In this document: positions 37,326 through 50,100 of the stretch, one piece after another
How positions within the stretch are numbered: position 1 is the stretch's first letter
Layout: every line of letters starts with the position of its first letter
Origin: Zelopaecilomyces penicillatus
Lineage: Eukaryota > Ascomycota > Sordariomycetes > Hypocreales > Pseudodiploosporaceae
Direction of reading: 5' to 3'
Assembly: GCA_005765155.1 (NCBI GenBank)
Contig: VCCP01000001.1
Coordinates: forward strand, 3,844,001-3,908,000
DNA length: 64,000 nucleotides
Notes under the pieces: model-generated
Database searches by the model: none
The model's input: the letters and a program-made list of their open reading frames with translations, nothing else
What the model was told of the DNA's origin: nothing
Made by a program: the position numbers and the translations under genes

Positions 37326-39165
37326 CTAAGACGACGGTGCCTGTTTCGATTCCTGTGCTTCTACGCCTGACGTCGTTGTAACCGGAACCACGTTTGTGCT
37401 TTCATCTCTTCCAGTCGTAACCGGTTCTTCCTCAACTGCCCCATCAATAGTTGTGGGCACAAAATCTCCATCACTGATTGGGACAGGGTCGTAGCCGCGC
37501 CCGCTATTACTTGCCGAGACTCCCACAGCCGGAGCCGTACCATCTGCAATCTTTTGTTTGGTGTCCATGACAATCTTGTCTGCCTCGCTGACCTTTGAAA
37601 TCGTGACCTCCAGCTCGGCCTCATCATCCTTGTCGCTATTCTGGCTTTGTGCATGGGCCTCCTTGTCGAGCCGGACAATCATGCACGACAAATTGTCAGT
37701 GCTAAACCGGTTGAGAGCATGCGTGACCAGCTGCTTTGATGCTGTAGTTGGATTTTGGACGTTGCGAACCAGATCCACAGCTTCCTGATCGCTACAAACA
37801 TCCCAAAGCTAAGACCTCATTGTTAGCACACTATATGAATACTCACAAACTAGGCAGCAGACTTACCCCATCACAAGCAATGATCATAAACTCATCAAGA
37901 TCAGGTTGGATCACCGTTTCGGTCGTGTAGGGATGACCCGTCACAAGATCTTTCATATAAGCATCGCCGAGCGCTCTCGTAACGGCCAAAACACCATTGA
38001 CGCGATTGTTGAGGATAAGACCACCGGCATTGGTAATCCTCTTTCCTTCATTCTCGTCACTGCCTTTATGATCATAGGACAAGCGCAAGGCCTTGCCACC
38101 GCGGCAAAGGATAATGCGAGCATCACCTACGTTAGCCGTGTACAGGACGCGTTGACGGACGGCTGGCCTCTTTGGCTTTGCGCCAGACACATCAGATGGA
38201 GCTGTCTGGACAGTACCCTCCACAGGGGCGAGCGAGGCATCATTTCCCTTCTCAGATAGCGATGCGTCTTGGGGTTTAGGAACTTTGCTGGCAGCAGCCA
38301 GCGCGGCGGCCTGCAGATGGGCAGTGGATCGATCATTCGGAACACGCTCCTCCCATCTTAAAACAGCAATGGCAGCTGTGCAGCCACTGTTTTTGAGGGG
38401 CAACTTTTCCAGTTGGGAGTCAACCGTAGTAAACGTCTGATCCAGGAGCTCGGGAATAGGTACACTTGGGTTTTTCCGTATCATGTCCTCGAGAATTATA
38501 TGGAGCTTCTTGCCACACCAGTCCGCCGCAAATGTTCCAGCGTGTCCGTCAAAAATGGCGAAGTAGCCATTGTCACTCTCCACAACTTCCTGACTGGAAC
38601 CATCGGTATCATCTTTCTCGGACTTGTCCTTGCTGGTGGTTCCGTCAGTGACCGGGGTATCAAGAAAATTGTACAAGAAGGCGTGAGTATCCTCCATGGT
38701 TCGGCGGCATTTCTTGTTTCTGTCTTCCCAGACGCCAACACGAAATGTAGATTTAGGACCCGGCACGGAATCCCCGGCCGAGTTATTATGCTGACCCTGA
38801 GGCACAGCCAGGGCGGGATCTTGTTTGCCCAGCTTCTGTAAAGGCGTTTGCGAGCTCGCATCTGAATTGGAGCGAGTGACCTGGGAGAAACTGAGGGAGT
38901 TCTTGGCCGAGGCTAGCATGCTGCTGGCCTTGCTCCCAACAACGCTTCTTCGCTTCTTATCCGTGGCGCCGCCGGTATCCTGTCGGGTAGGGGGGCTGCC
39001 ATTGCCGCTGCGCTTTTCACCGCTGGCTGCTTGATCTGTATTCTTGATGGGCGTTGGGCCAGCGGGGTTCGGACTTGATTCGGGAGAGGGCGATTTGCCC
39101 TCGGACTTGCTTTCGCTTTCAGTTTTGGACACCGACGAGCTGGAATTAGAAGCTCCGCCAAACAT
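37326..39165 (-). CDS. PTC1: PP2C-family Ser/Thr protein phosphatase, Ptc1-like
   Basis: A Mg/Mn-dependent phosphatase that in yeast dampens stress MAPK signalling. Exons 39165-37867 and 37808-37326 (58-nt intron) give 593 residues. The first ~145 residues are Ser-rich and disordered, an extension absent from yeast Ptc1. The catalytic core shows FRVGVWEDRNKKCRRTMEDTHAF (the metal-binding RTMED), YFAIFDGHAG, NSGCTAAIAVLRW, YTANVGDARIIL, YDHKGSDENEG, RVNGVLAVTRALGD, and ACDGLWDV formed exactly across the splice junction. The last ~90 residues after LSCMIVRLD are an acidic and Thr-rich tail. The order of motifs and the RTMEDTHAF and GKKLH features point to Ptc1 rather than Ptc2/3. The ATG at 39165 is followed by MFGGASNSSSS. 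Confidence 0.9.
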
Positions 39166-41347
39166 TCTATTTAGCAGACTTCCTCCTTGAGAGGAGAGAC
39201 TGCGACGTTTGTTGCCTGCCAGCTTGTGGAGAGGGGTGGATGATTGCGGGAAAGAGAAAGTGACCCCAAAGGAATTGAGACGTGATATGGCTGGTAGTAA
39301 GGCGACGGATTAAATACGGTCTTAAGCCCCGAATTCGTTCGATGGGTGCCGTGGAGAGCTATCGATTCGCGGGATGCGGTAATGGGCGTTTGCGTCTTTG
39401 AAAGAGGCTGCAGTCTTTCGCAAGCACCAGAAGTAGTTGGGTCAATGTCGTCGGCAGGATGGCGCGGGGGTTCCTCAACTAAAGCATGCTATGGCCTATG
39501 AGCTTCAGGGCTCTCACAAATATGCGTTCCCAAGGTTTGGGTCACTGATTGGGGGTGGGCAAGGTGAAAGGCGCGAGGTAGGGAAAGAGGAATGACATCG
39601 GTGGAACCCAAACACATCACATCAGGCCAACGGCTGGTGGAGTCTGGGGAAGAGCGGCTGTCGACCGTCCGCTCAGCCACCACATGGCGGTGACAAAAGG
39701 ACATGCATATTGCCAAGCGTCCAAGGTAGACATGGAGGAGAAGGTAAAAGATACTGGACGATGGCTGTATGAGGTGGGGAGAGGGAGCAACGGGGGAGGT
39801 GACCGTGATGAGGAAACTGGGCGCAACAAGGCATCATCACTCCACGACGTGGCCGCTTACACGCTTGAGTAGCACGCTCACAGGCGCCACCATGACAGAG
39901 ACTGGCCCCTTGGTCACACACTTGAGGACCCAGTGAGAGAACTAGAGGGGGAAGGGATGGGACGGAGCAAGGAAGACAAGCTGAGCTGTGTCCCCCCCCC
40001 AAAACAGTGTCGCAGAGGGCATCAGGACCAGGCAGGTAACGTACCAAAGCGCAGTGACAGGCTGCCCAAATGCGGGTTCAGGCGCCTCTTTGTGAGATGT
40101 CGAGAAGACAACGGGACGACTGACGGATGGAGAGATGGCGGGGTTGGACGAGGCTTGCTCTGGCCGTGAGCTGGAGTCTTTCGAGAGAAAGAGGCGGCGG
40201 GCTGATCGGTGGTTGGATGTAACTTGGAGGACCAGAACTCAGGTCTCAAGGTTGGGAGGATGCTGTCTGTCTGTCTACTCCTGCTTGGTGTTCTCTAGCG
40301 TCAGTGCTGGATGTAGAATGTTAGTACTGGACAGTGCTACAGGTACTAATTAGAATGTACGTGCTGCTAGAGGTGAGTGAGGGGGCAGCGAAGTTGGCTA
40401 CAGAGCTTGGATCCAGTTTGACGGGGGGCATACAGGGCTCATTACAGTGCGGTTGGCCAGCCCGAACTCCGGGGCCGGTGGCTTAATGTCACAGACGTGC
40501 GCTAGCCGTGCTGTCAGTGGAGAATGTCAGTGTGTTGGCGTCAGGTTGGGGCCAATGCATATTACACAATTACAGCGAGTATGGAGCCCTCTATTCTAAT
40601 TGCTATGGACTACGCATGTATACTGTTGCTGTATGCATCGCGTCTCATGACCCTGATGCATTTTGTTTACAAAAAGGATATCCATTGGGTATCTGGACAC
40701 ATTAGGCTGATGCCTGCGAGGAACAGACAAACTCCTTGTGCCAGGCTCTCACAACGGATGGAATGGGTCACATATAACTGTGGTAGGTTCTTCATGGATA
40801 ACAGTACTCTATCGGTGAGTATTTATCCTAGCAATATAATGTAACAACGTGGGCAGTTGATGGGGTGCCACCACCACGATCATCATCATCATCATCATCA
40901 CTTGTTGACCGTTTCGAACAAATCATCGTCCCGAAAACAAAAGATATCAAAAAGTAGCAGGACAAGGTGGCGCGAGCCTTGCGAACCGACTGGAAATCCG
41001 AGCCAAGCCTTATTACTCATGTCCAGCATTAAAACCCGAACCAAGCATTTGCTTCCTACTTCTCTCTTCTCTGTGCAACTGCGACCAACGGCGCGTGCCC
41101 AAACCTTGCAAACCCAAACCAGGTGTCAAAATAAACCCATTTGCCCTCACGGCAACTCCAAGTCATGCGCTTGCGGCTCGTCTTGGCAGCAACGGCATGT
41201 TGTAAGCCCTCGGATAACAACGCAGCATCCTACACCCAAGGTAGAAGTTAAGGGGGGCTGCCCTAAGGAGGGCTATGGAGGCAGAAAAAAAAAGTTCAAG
41301 ATGCGTCGTCTATAATCGTCTCTTTCGTTGAACCGTTCGCCGAGCAA
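39166..41347. other. Intergenic: PTC1 promoter side and VPS2 3' flank
   Basis: Frames in this 2.2 kb are short and without motifs. The first ~1.1 kb upstream of PTC1 is GC-rich and probably promoter and leader. An ATC repeat lies at about 40879-40899 and a run of nine C at 39992-40000. Confidence 0.4.
40879..40899. repeat. ATC trinucleotide repeat (seven units)
   Basis: A perfect ATC run in non-coding DNA. It is preceded by a CCA-rich stretch. Confidence 0.85.
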
Positions 41348-42206
41348 CTATTTGCGTAGACTGTCGAGTCTTGCTTGTAGGTCGTCGTCCACAGGATCGC
41401 CACCACCTCCGCCACCTCCTGCACCAACTGCCTGCGCAACTCGCCCTTCGGATACTGCCGCATTGCCCAGTGCCGTTGGAGTCTCGCCAACCTATAGTAT
41501 TTGTCAGTAATGTGTTGATAGATAACCGAGGAAAAAGACACTCACGGCTTGACTGAAATCGATGCCGATTTCCTCTAGGACCTGCTCAACCACATCATCT
41601 CCTTCTTCCTCTACCCCCACGTCCATAGCGTCATCGACGGCGTCGTCCATCATCTCTTGCCGCTGCTCCATAATATCGTTCTCTCGTTCAAACTCCATGG
41701 CGATTCGCTGAAGTTGGGGAAGGTTCATAGATCTGTTCATGCTGCCTAGCGCCATTGTAGCTCCCTTCATCGCCTGCATCATCTGTTCGTTCGTTCGATA
41801 TGTCTGGAAGCCCCCATGCGTGTTAGCCATCCAATATCCACCCGAAATTCGTCATGGGCAAGCATGTCCCTACCTGAAGCCGCAGTGATATCTTCTGTAG
41901 TTGACTGCGCATGCTGTAGAACTTCTCAATGTACCGTCGCGTGCGGACCAGATCCTTGGCCTGGATTTTGCAAGCCCCCATTTGCCCATTCTTGGCGCTC
42001 GTCTTGATTTGTTGAATGAGAGTCTTCTCCTGCTTTTCTAGCTTGACGCGGGTCTGATCAAGTTCTCTGATGGCCTTGTCGAGCATGCGCTGGTTCTTGC
42101 GCAGACGCTCTGCCGGCGTAATGCGCTTGCCAAAGGCCCATTCTAGAAGCTTGCTAGCGAGTGAGCTTTTGCAGGAACATGGGGGGACGAATCTGCTCAC
42201 ATTCAT
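41348..42206 (-). CDS. VPS2: ESCRT-III subunit Vps2/CHMP2
   Basis: A core ESCRT-III subunit for multivesicular-body sorting. I model four exons: 42206-42201 (only six bases, coding Met-Asn), 42149-41874, 41803-41546 and 41491-41348, giving 227 residues. The tiny first exon is supported because splicing GTGAGC...GCAAG out joins MN directly to LLEWAFGKR, the canonical Vps2 start. Without splicing, a 17-residue insert (VSRFVPPCSC...) would precede it. The basic N-terminal helix with TPAERLRKNQRMLDKAIREL and VRTRRYIEKFYSMRSQLQ is followed by the acidic helix with EMMDDAVDDAMD. The C-terminal DDDLQARLDSLRK fits the MIM motif that binds the Vps4 MIT domain. Introns are 51, 70 and 54 nt. It is divergent from TOM22. 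Confidence 0.92.
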
Positions 42207-43197
42207 TGTGACGCTTTGCCACTGCGTCGGTCGCGCACAGCGAGATCTCAAGGAGAAGAAGTAAATGGCTCGGTGTTGGAGAAACTCTCAGGACGTCACA
42301 GTGCTGTGGCTGGTTTATAGCCGACCTGGCGGGTCCGAGAATGGCCGTCGTCAACCTACGACGTAACCAGTTACGAGTGCTCACAAAGGTACCTGCGCTG
42401 CCTACGCCGCGCATAGTCTTGTGCTTGGTAGGTGTTGGGTACCGTACCTAATTGGGATACCCTTTAAAGACTACCTTACAAAGGATGAGCAAAGGATTCC
42501 CTCATCAGAAAGCTATACTACAAAAACTACTTATATTAAAGTGAACAGAAACACCGAAAATGACTAGTAATATCAACAGTTTCGAGTAAATGGGGGTGCA
42601 GAGGGAGGAAGACGTCAGTCTCAGAACATAGACAGTACCTGACAATGCACATCCTCTATAAGCGTTGCGCACCAGGTAGGCAGCACTGCAACACGAACGA
42701 GAATGGCCGAGCCATCCTAGTTGTTGTTCTTGCAGTTGAACATGAGCAGTTTCATAAGGCTTCTGTTGATTGAAATCTGTCTTCTAAAAGCTTCAACTAC
42801 ACAATCGATGCATCCTTCTGATGAAGCAAGGCTTCCACTTTACAGTTCCTTGATATCATTGCCACGTGATGATGCCGTGGTTTCTTCGGCTAAACCGGAC
42901 TACAATTCCAGCGCTCCACTTTCGGCGCAGGGGATTACAGCTGTTCCCATCTCAGCCCAGAGCAGAGCCCAAAAAAATTCGACGCTGAAATCGTGACGCA
43001 GCATTTTCATACCAACGACAACCATTGACAACTCGACGGTCAACGTTGCTGTGTCATCAACAGCCAAGGATTTCGACCTTTGTCTTCACCAAAATCTCCA
43101 TTGATCGTTTCTCTTCGATCGCTCGGCGCAAAAGGAGCACCAAACTAGCTTCAGTTCTCGACCCACCATCACTCTTTATCCCTAATCAACCGCCACG
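42207..43197. promoter_or_regulatory. Divergent promoter region between VPS2 and TOM22
   Basis: About 1 kb with no supported gene; short plus-strand frames at 42721-42996 and 43025-43339 overlap the TOM22 leader and are not protein-like. No individual factor site is assigned. Confidence 0.4.
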
Positions 43198-43754
43198 ATG
43201 GTCATTCTTACCGAAGTCGAGGATGAGCACTTCCAGTCCAACCAGCCCGGGCCTGATGAGGAAGAAGATTTTACAGATACTGGTTCGTACACCCACCAAG
43301 CACCAAGCCCGCCCATATCAAAATCCATCTTCTGTGTAGTTGAAGTAGCCCCATACACTAACTGGAACCTGTCTTTATAGACTCTGAAATTTCAAACGAG
43401 TCTGAATACGACCCCACAGACGAGACGCTTGCTGAGCGCCTCTACGCCCTGCGCGACATAGTGCCGCCTACCACAAGAAGCTGGATTTCAAACGGCTGCA
43501 GTGCTACCTCCAACGCTATCTGGAGCGTCATATCCTTTGGCGGCAAGAGTGCCTGGGTCATCACTACCTCGGCTCTATTCTTCGGCGTTCCCTTTGCGCT
43601 GTCATTCGCCGAGGACCAGCAGCTCACTGCCATGGAGCAGGAGTACAACATGCGACAGACTGGTGGCGAGCTCCTAACCGCCGGAGCAGAGCAGAGCACA
43701 GCCGAACAGGTTGGCGCAGCTCTCGGCGAGAACCAAGCTAAGCCAGCTCTGTAA
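43198..43754 (+). CDS. TOM22: Mitochondrial import receptor subunit Tom22
   Basis: The central receptor and organiser of the TOM complex in the mitochondrial outer membrane. Exons 43198-43282 and 43381-43754 (98-nt intron) give 152 residues, matching the family size of about 150. The acidic cytosolic domain (DEEEDFTDTDSEISNESEYD) is completed across the splice. The conserved ETLAERLYALRDIVPP follows, then a transmembrane helix (SAWVITTSALFFGVPFALSF, residues ~93-112). A C-terminal intermembrane-space tail with an AMEQEYNMRQTGGELL segment closes the protein. The start at 43198 is the first ATG of the conserved frame. Confidence 0.94.
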
Positions 43755-44631
43755 AAGAGAAAACTGCATTAATGTTTTTTTTATTATTATCGACCCGATC
43801 AGCGCATGTTATGATTGGCTTGATACGTGCGCTGCTGTATGAACGACCGGCCTTTTCCAATTATCTCCTCATCCTCGTGGAGGATGATATGGAGTCAAAC
43901 AGGAGGGTACTGCCTTCCTTGGATGAGCAAAGGGGCCCACCTTGGTGTAAGAATAGAAACTCGAGGGAAGCTGGGACACGGCAGATGATGATCAATGTGC
44001 GGATTGCCCTACTCCATGACTCTGCGAGCGGAACGAAGGGCGGAAACTTTGATGCATGGCATGGGATGTACCAACAAAACGGGACACTGGGAGAAAAGTA
44101 ACTCTTGTAATGTGTTTGCACGAATCTCTCTCATCTCCAGGAACAACAAGCTTCACAAATGTATAAATGCAGATTCGGTACTCTTAGACTTGAATTCTTT
44201 GACGCCCTTGCACAATGTGGCTAGAACAAGGAGGCCCCCCCCCCCCCCCCCCCCCCGGTTGCCTACTTTGTAGGAGTGATGTGATAACTAGTCTCGTCTT
44301 GCTAGTATTCGTATTGAATACGATCATGGTGGTTTCTTTGTTAGTTTTTGGAGAAATAATCCATCCCAGTGAGTCAGACCGATAAAGACGGGATCTTGTA
44401 ATAGTAATGTTGTGGTTTCGGACACCTGAAGCTGTTGCTGCGGGGTGGGAGCGGCGGCTATTCACTTGCATATAAAAGTACCGTATATCTCCACGCTTTC
44501 TTCGTAGGTGTGTGGTTGGGATGGGTGTCAACCCTTGACCAATAACCACCTGAATAAATAAAAACCATCATCATCTCAACTTTGACTACCTCCATACCCT
44601 CAATTTCCTACTTATAAGAAATTAGATAAAG
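43755..44631. other. Intergenic region containing a 22-C tract
   Basis: No gene is supported. It includes the 3' flank of TOM22 and the promoter of the adenosine-deaminase-like gene; CAATTTCC and AT-rich leader sequence precede the ATG at 44632. Confidence 0.4.
44235..44256. repeat. Homopolymer C tract (22)
   Basis: An uninterrupted C run in non-coding DNA. It lies about 380 bp upstream of the adenosine-deaminase-like start codon. Confidence 0.9.
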
Positions 44632-46190
44632 ATGGATTATGTTGCCTTGCCCAAGATTGAGGTAAGAACCCCAAACCGGCGTGTGCTTCATGTGTTGTCT
44701 AGAAATGATTTGCAACAACTTCCATTGCATGTTCACGACCATTATGCTAATTCGTATATGATGGTGTTTTTACTTTTTCGCGTTGATAGCTTCATGCTCA
44801 TCTCTCTGGAAGCGTCTCCCGCAGAACCATGCATGAGATTTGGCTGAAGAAGAAAGCTGCGGGCGAGACGATACTAGAGGATCCGTTGCTGGTGATGCCA
44901 GAGGACAAGCACGACTACAATATCACAACGTAAATACACAAACCCTCCCTTTTTGTGTACATTGTTCTAAGCTTCTGTTTATCTCAACAATTTTCCCTGA
45001 GACTGACGTTTTGTTTCTCGCCCTCTATTTTCCTTTTGGGGCGGGGTTTTTCAAGACATCTAGATTCTTCCCCCTCTTTGGAAGTTATATATACAACCTC
45101 CTCAACGATGAAGAGGCCGTCCGGTACGCTACGACATGCGTACTCACAGACTTCCTCAACGATGGAGTCGTCTACCTTGAGTTGCGTACTACGCCACGAA
45201 CGACCGCCAAGTTGACCCCCGCGGCATACATCGCCATCCTCCAGTCCACCATTGCCGACTTTGAAGCTGCCCACCCGCAAATGCACACGCGGCTGATTCT
45301 GTCTATTGACCGCGGACACTCCATCGAAACGGCCTATTCTATCCTTGAGCTCGCCAAGAGCGCACAAGCGTATGATTCTTTCTCTCCTTACTTCCCCTTT
45401 TCTGTTGCCAAAACCTCCTTCAACCTCAACTAGTAAAATACTCACAGATTCAATAGCAGTAGCAGCAGCAGCACCTCAGACGGTCTCGTCGTAGGACTAG
45501 ACCTCTGCGGCAATCCCGCCACCAGGCCCAACAACGAGATTGCCATGTTCACGCCCGTCTTCCAGGCCGCCCGCCAAGCCGAGCTCGGTATCACCGTGCA
45601 CTTTGGAGAGGCCGATACTGACGGCCTGCCCGCCGAGCTTGATACGCTGCTGAGCTGGCAGCCCGGCCGCCTCGGCCATGTAATCTACGAGGACCAGCGC
45701 ATGAAGGAGGAGATTGCTCGGAGAGGTCTCTGCATCGAAATGTGCCTCAGTAGCAACATACGCTCCGGCGTGGTCAGTGGCGGGTTTGAAGCCCACCACT
45801 TTGGGGACTGGAGGAAAGTCAAAGGGCCCAAGCTTTCTATATCTGTGAGTTGAGATCCTCTCTACATACTCCTCCGCCCCCTTTCCCCCCTTGTCTTTTT
45901 CTATGACAACACATAAGCACTTATATAGAAAAAGGAGGGAACCATGATGAAAAGGCCATGTCTACCTAATGCCACTACATATAAGCAAGCTAACAGCAAG
46001 CTTCAATCATCGTATCCAGACCGACGACGTCGGAGTCTTTGGCAGCCCCTTATCCAACGAATACCGCCTCGTAGCCCAGCACTTCCACCTCGACAAAGCA
46101 CAAATCTGCTCTCTCGCAAGAGAAGCCATCGACCACATTTTCGGCAACGAAACCGAAAAGCAAAGACTGCGAGAGATCATGTGGCCTTGA
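44632..46190 (+). CDS. Adenosine-deaminase-like protein (ADAL type)
   Basis: A zinc-dependent purine deaminase. The ADAL branch acts on N6-modified AMP in characterised species; substrate here is inferred. Five exons (44632-44661, 44790-44929, 45064-45369, 45448-45844, 46020-46190) give 347 residues. Family marks: zinc-binding LHAHLSGS (from residue 11, across intron 1), FFPLFGSYIYNLLND, YLELRTTPR, LILSIDRG, GLDLCGNP, ITVHFGEAD (HFGE with the proton-donor Glu), RLGHVIYED, EMCLSSN, and TDDVGVFGS across the last intron (catalytic Asp pair). Exon 4 begins inside an AGC repeat that gives a Ser run. Exons 3 and 5 were placed by choosing the acceptors CTAG (45060-45063) and CCAG that restore TFFPLF and STDDVG. 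All boundaries keep the frame. Confidence 0.9.
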
Positions 46191-47104
46191 TAAAGCACTG
46201 CCACCCACTACCACCAGAAAGACTAAAAATTGTGGCATTTTCTCGTGAAGAAAAGCAAGAAAAATAGTATTACTCAATGGTGGGAACTTTGTAGAGTAGA
46301 GGGGAATCATCAACTGAACCCCAAGAAGATAGATAAAGATGAGTGCGAAGTTTGGAAAGAAGACTAGTTATGGCTATAAATTATATGTAGAGGGGTTACA
46401 TATGTATACGTGTGCAATTGAGATTCGTAACAGTTTATCTATGAGGTATGATATGACAGAAATCTTGGTCCCTGTAACAGAAACAAAATAGCCTCCTCCT
46501 ACAGCATGATTCTCTAGCTTACATATTCGGATGAGTCTCAGTTTTCACACCAACATCTCAGTAGTCACCTATTAGCTACTTTTGCCAAAAACTGCTCTAG
46601 AATACTGGCAAAAATGATATAGACTTTGCGCCTAATCTACCACATCATTGTTTTGTGTACAATATTTTATTTCTTGATTTGTTGCGTCCTTCACCGCTTC
46701 ATCTGCACACTGTCTTATTGTCATATGCCGCCTGTTGCGGATTGAGCATCAGGCTTTCGTACCTATAACAAGGAAACCACCACACCGTAACATACGTCTG
46801 CGAAAATGCCCCTTCCATGTTGCCTCGGGAGTATTACACCGCAAAAAAGAAATCCCAGCAATGCTAGCCACAGCATATATATCCTGCTCTCGCTGTTTAA
46901 TGTTCAAAAAAGCCTACTCCTTGTTTTTGTGTGTTTTCGCGCCTGCTTTCATCAAGTTTCAAAATCCAAAGCTTTCCAGCTTTCCAGCCTTCCAATTACT
47001 GACATCTGCCCTGAGGTTGATTGTCATTGAGTTTGTGCGTGGCGTTTTAGGCTCGCACGCAATATTCATTATTCATTATATAGGTAATAGGGTCATTGTT
47101 AGAC
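46191..47104. other. Convergent intergenic region
   Basis: AT-rich, with no conserved frame. It lies between the 3' ends of the adenosine-deaminase-like gene and the Zn2Cys6 gene. A 128-codon plus-strand frame near 46735 lacks motifs. Confidence 0.4.
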
Positions 47105-50100
47105 TTAAAGGCCTGAAGTAGTACCAGCCCCATTAGTATTGCCGGATCCGGATCCGGATCCCTCCATCCCGGGGAACTGGACTGGGTCCATGGCCATATA
47201 CTCGAGCAGATCCAGACCACCAACGTTGACGCCTTCTGCAGTCATAGCAACAGCACTGTTCTCCATGTTCTGGAAGAAAGCTGGCCCTGGTGGTAGATAC
47301 CACATTTCATTGCCTGCATTGTTCCATTCGTCAAACAGATTGATATCCATGTGTCCGTTAGCACCTGAGCCGTTGCCATGGTTGTTATCCGCAGTTGGTG
47401 TTGATGGTCCTAAAGACGATGCAACAGGATATGTAAAATTGCTCGTGGTAAGATCAAATGGTGTGGCCGAAATATTGTTGGGTTCAGTTGGCGGAGAAAG
47501 AGCCCGATCTAGGACATCCATGTTAGCAACAATTAGGAGAAACTGGTTACAATAAACCAAACAAACAGAAGATGGATAAATACTCACGACCGTTAAGACC
47601 TTCCCTCAACCGCTGTGCATGCCCACCAACCCAGTTTCCATTCTCACCATTTTGGTGTCCCAAAACACCTCCACCACCATTGGCTGTTTCTGGAACGGGA
47701 CTTTGCGCGTTTGCAGAGGACTGATGCATCGGTGCTTGAATAAACCTGTTCCTCAGCCTGCTAGTTAAAGTTTCCAACAAGTCTGCGAACCGAATACCGA
47801 GATGCACATCATCGACAACACAGTTACGCAGTGCCTCAACAGTGGCATCCATGAGGTCAATACTCTTCTTCACATCGGAGCGAGGAGCTCCCAATGCAAA
47901 TGTCTTGAGTAAGAACATGGCACCGCTAATGATCCGGAAATAGGTGCGAACAGGAGCATGCTTGAGATATCCGCCAGGCAGCAAACCTTCAACGACAGTT
48001 CGGAGGAGATTTCTGCTTCCATCAACGACTTCACGGACATACTCCTGATCATGCACGGTAAAGCCACCCAGTTGTCCCAAGGGGAGCTTGCCATAATTGA
48101 TCATCGTCTGTGGTGAGAGATGTAGCGGTTGGCCAGGAACTCCATTGCCAGAACTGGCAGTATGGCCTGCATTGTTAGTGCATCGCTCAACTACTGCCTG
48201 TAACGAGAGGGAGTTCACGTAGATGCGGACATATTCGTACTCGATGGTTAGAATATGCCGAATGTACTGGGGTAGGCGGAACAGCTCAAATTCTCGATAC
48301 CAATCTTGAAGCATTGGTGTGAATTCTCTTAATAGCTCCACGTATTTTCCAGACTGGATGATTTCTGTCGTATGTTTGCGAGATTTGAACAGTTTTTCGT
48401 TGCCCAGATGCATGGCGTTGCTAATGCCTGCCCAGCAATGAATGATCTGGTCATCAAGTTCGAGGTCCGGCACGTAGTTGAAAGCAATCGACAAGGATGA
48501 CGGGTTGGTGCAGGGAGTATTACCGTCGTTGGTTGTTGGCCGCCGCCGGGCCACAGCAGGGTCGGACTTTCTGAGATGCTCGGGTGTCATGCTTGTCCAG
48601 CCTAGACGGCCAGCCAATTGGCTAGTGTAGATGAGAAGAAGTCTCTTGATGCGGTTTGCTCGTTGTCTGTAGCCCTCCTCTTTATACTCTGGACGAGTTA
48701 TGGCATCGTCTTTTAGCATTTCGTCAATGTCGTCAAAGACACCGAGTTCATATGCCAAGCCCATGGCAGTACTGAGGAGCATCCAACACATGCGGTCGCT
48801 CCGCCAAGCTGGTTCGAGCCAACTCTCGATTCTCTTGCCGCCAATTCCTGGTCCCATTGTCCGATGCATTTCCTCCTCGGTGGCCATGAGTGGACTAGCT
48901 TCATAAACAGGGAGAACTAGTTCATCCGTCGCTTCCTGAGGTGGGAAGTGCAATGCACGGGGATGCCATTCCGTCAAGATCAGCAACGATTCAATAGTTC
49001 CCAGGGTCCGGAGACTTCCTTTACGGAGACCACGCCAAGGCGCGGTGCTGCTCGTCTGGGCCTCATCGGTCAGCATGGCTGTTGATGCTGAGCCTGAACC
49101 GCAGAAGCCACCACCGAATGCCTCTTGTCCCCAAAGACATCGCTCAATCATTCCACGCAAATAAGTCCAAAGCTGTTCGGGGATCGCATGGGAACGACAG
49201 ATGCCACCAGTGCCGGGCATCTGCCGATATCTTGACGAAATGGTGAGCAGGGTGACGGTCAGGATCGGCTCTTCAGTCAGAAGGTTTAGATGCGAGGCAG
49301 GATTGTTGAAAGTAGGGGGAGATATCGGGGTCATTGGGGAAAGATATTTGTAATAGCTAAAATTGTAAATGTTAACAACTTGAATCGGTACAACACCAAG
49401 CACTGTGTTACGACTCACTATTCAATATAATCAATGGCTTCTTGAGCTGTAAACCAGCCAGCTCTAACAAATCGAAACCTGGACCAGGCTTGCAGAGCAC
49501 TTTCATAGCCAGGTTGGGAGCTAATACCGGGCATAGCCAACTCGGGGTCGACAGGCTGTTCCGGTCTGGTTGTAGACATGGAGGGCGCCCTGGTAGAGCT
49601 TCTTCTGTTGCGTTCCTGTGTCGGCTGAACTTGCGGAGGAGGCAAATTCGTGATGGATGCTGTGCTTTCTTCGCGCCTGTGGGTGTTTGGCGCAGGGCTG
49701 GTATACAAGGTGAGCATAACGAACAAGCGGCTAGAGTGGACAACATCACGAAGACTAACCTATCTGTAGCAGCCTTGTATAATAGATCAAGGGCATCGTG
49801 TGGCCCGTACATCTCGCGCCGCATGACTGTCTGGGCCTCTATATTTTCCACCGTCTGGTTGGCATCTCCGTCATTTTCGAAATCGCCATCCCTCTCATGG
49901 AAGTCGCCTTCCCTGTGGGTGCCATCTGGGCGTCGAAGAGGCTCCTTCCGACCTTGTGATCCACCAGGAGTCAGCGGAACGTCGCTGTACGTGCGCCGGT
50001 CAAAACGAGCCGGTGGGCTTTCGCCAGCGTGGAGCTTCTTACGGCCATTACGAACGATGTATTCGTCAACATCGCTACCCTCATCGTCGGCCTTTCGCTT

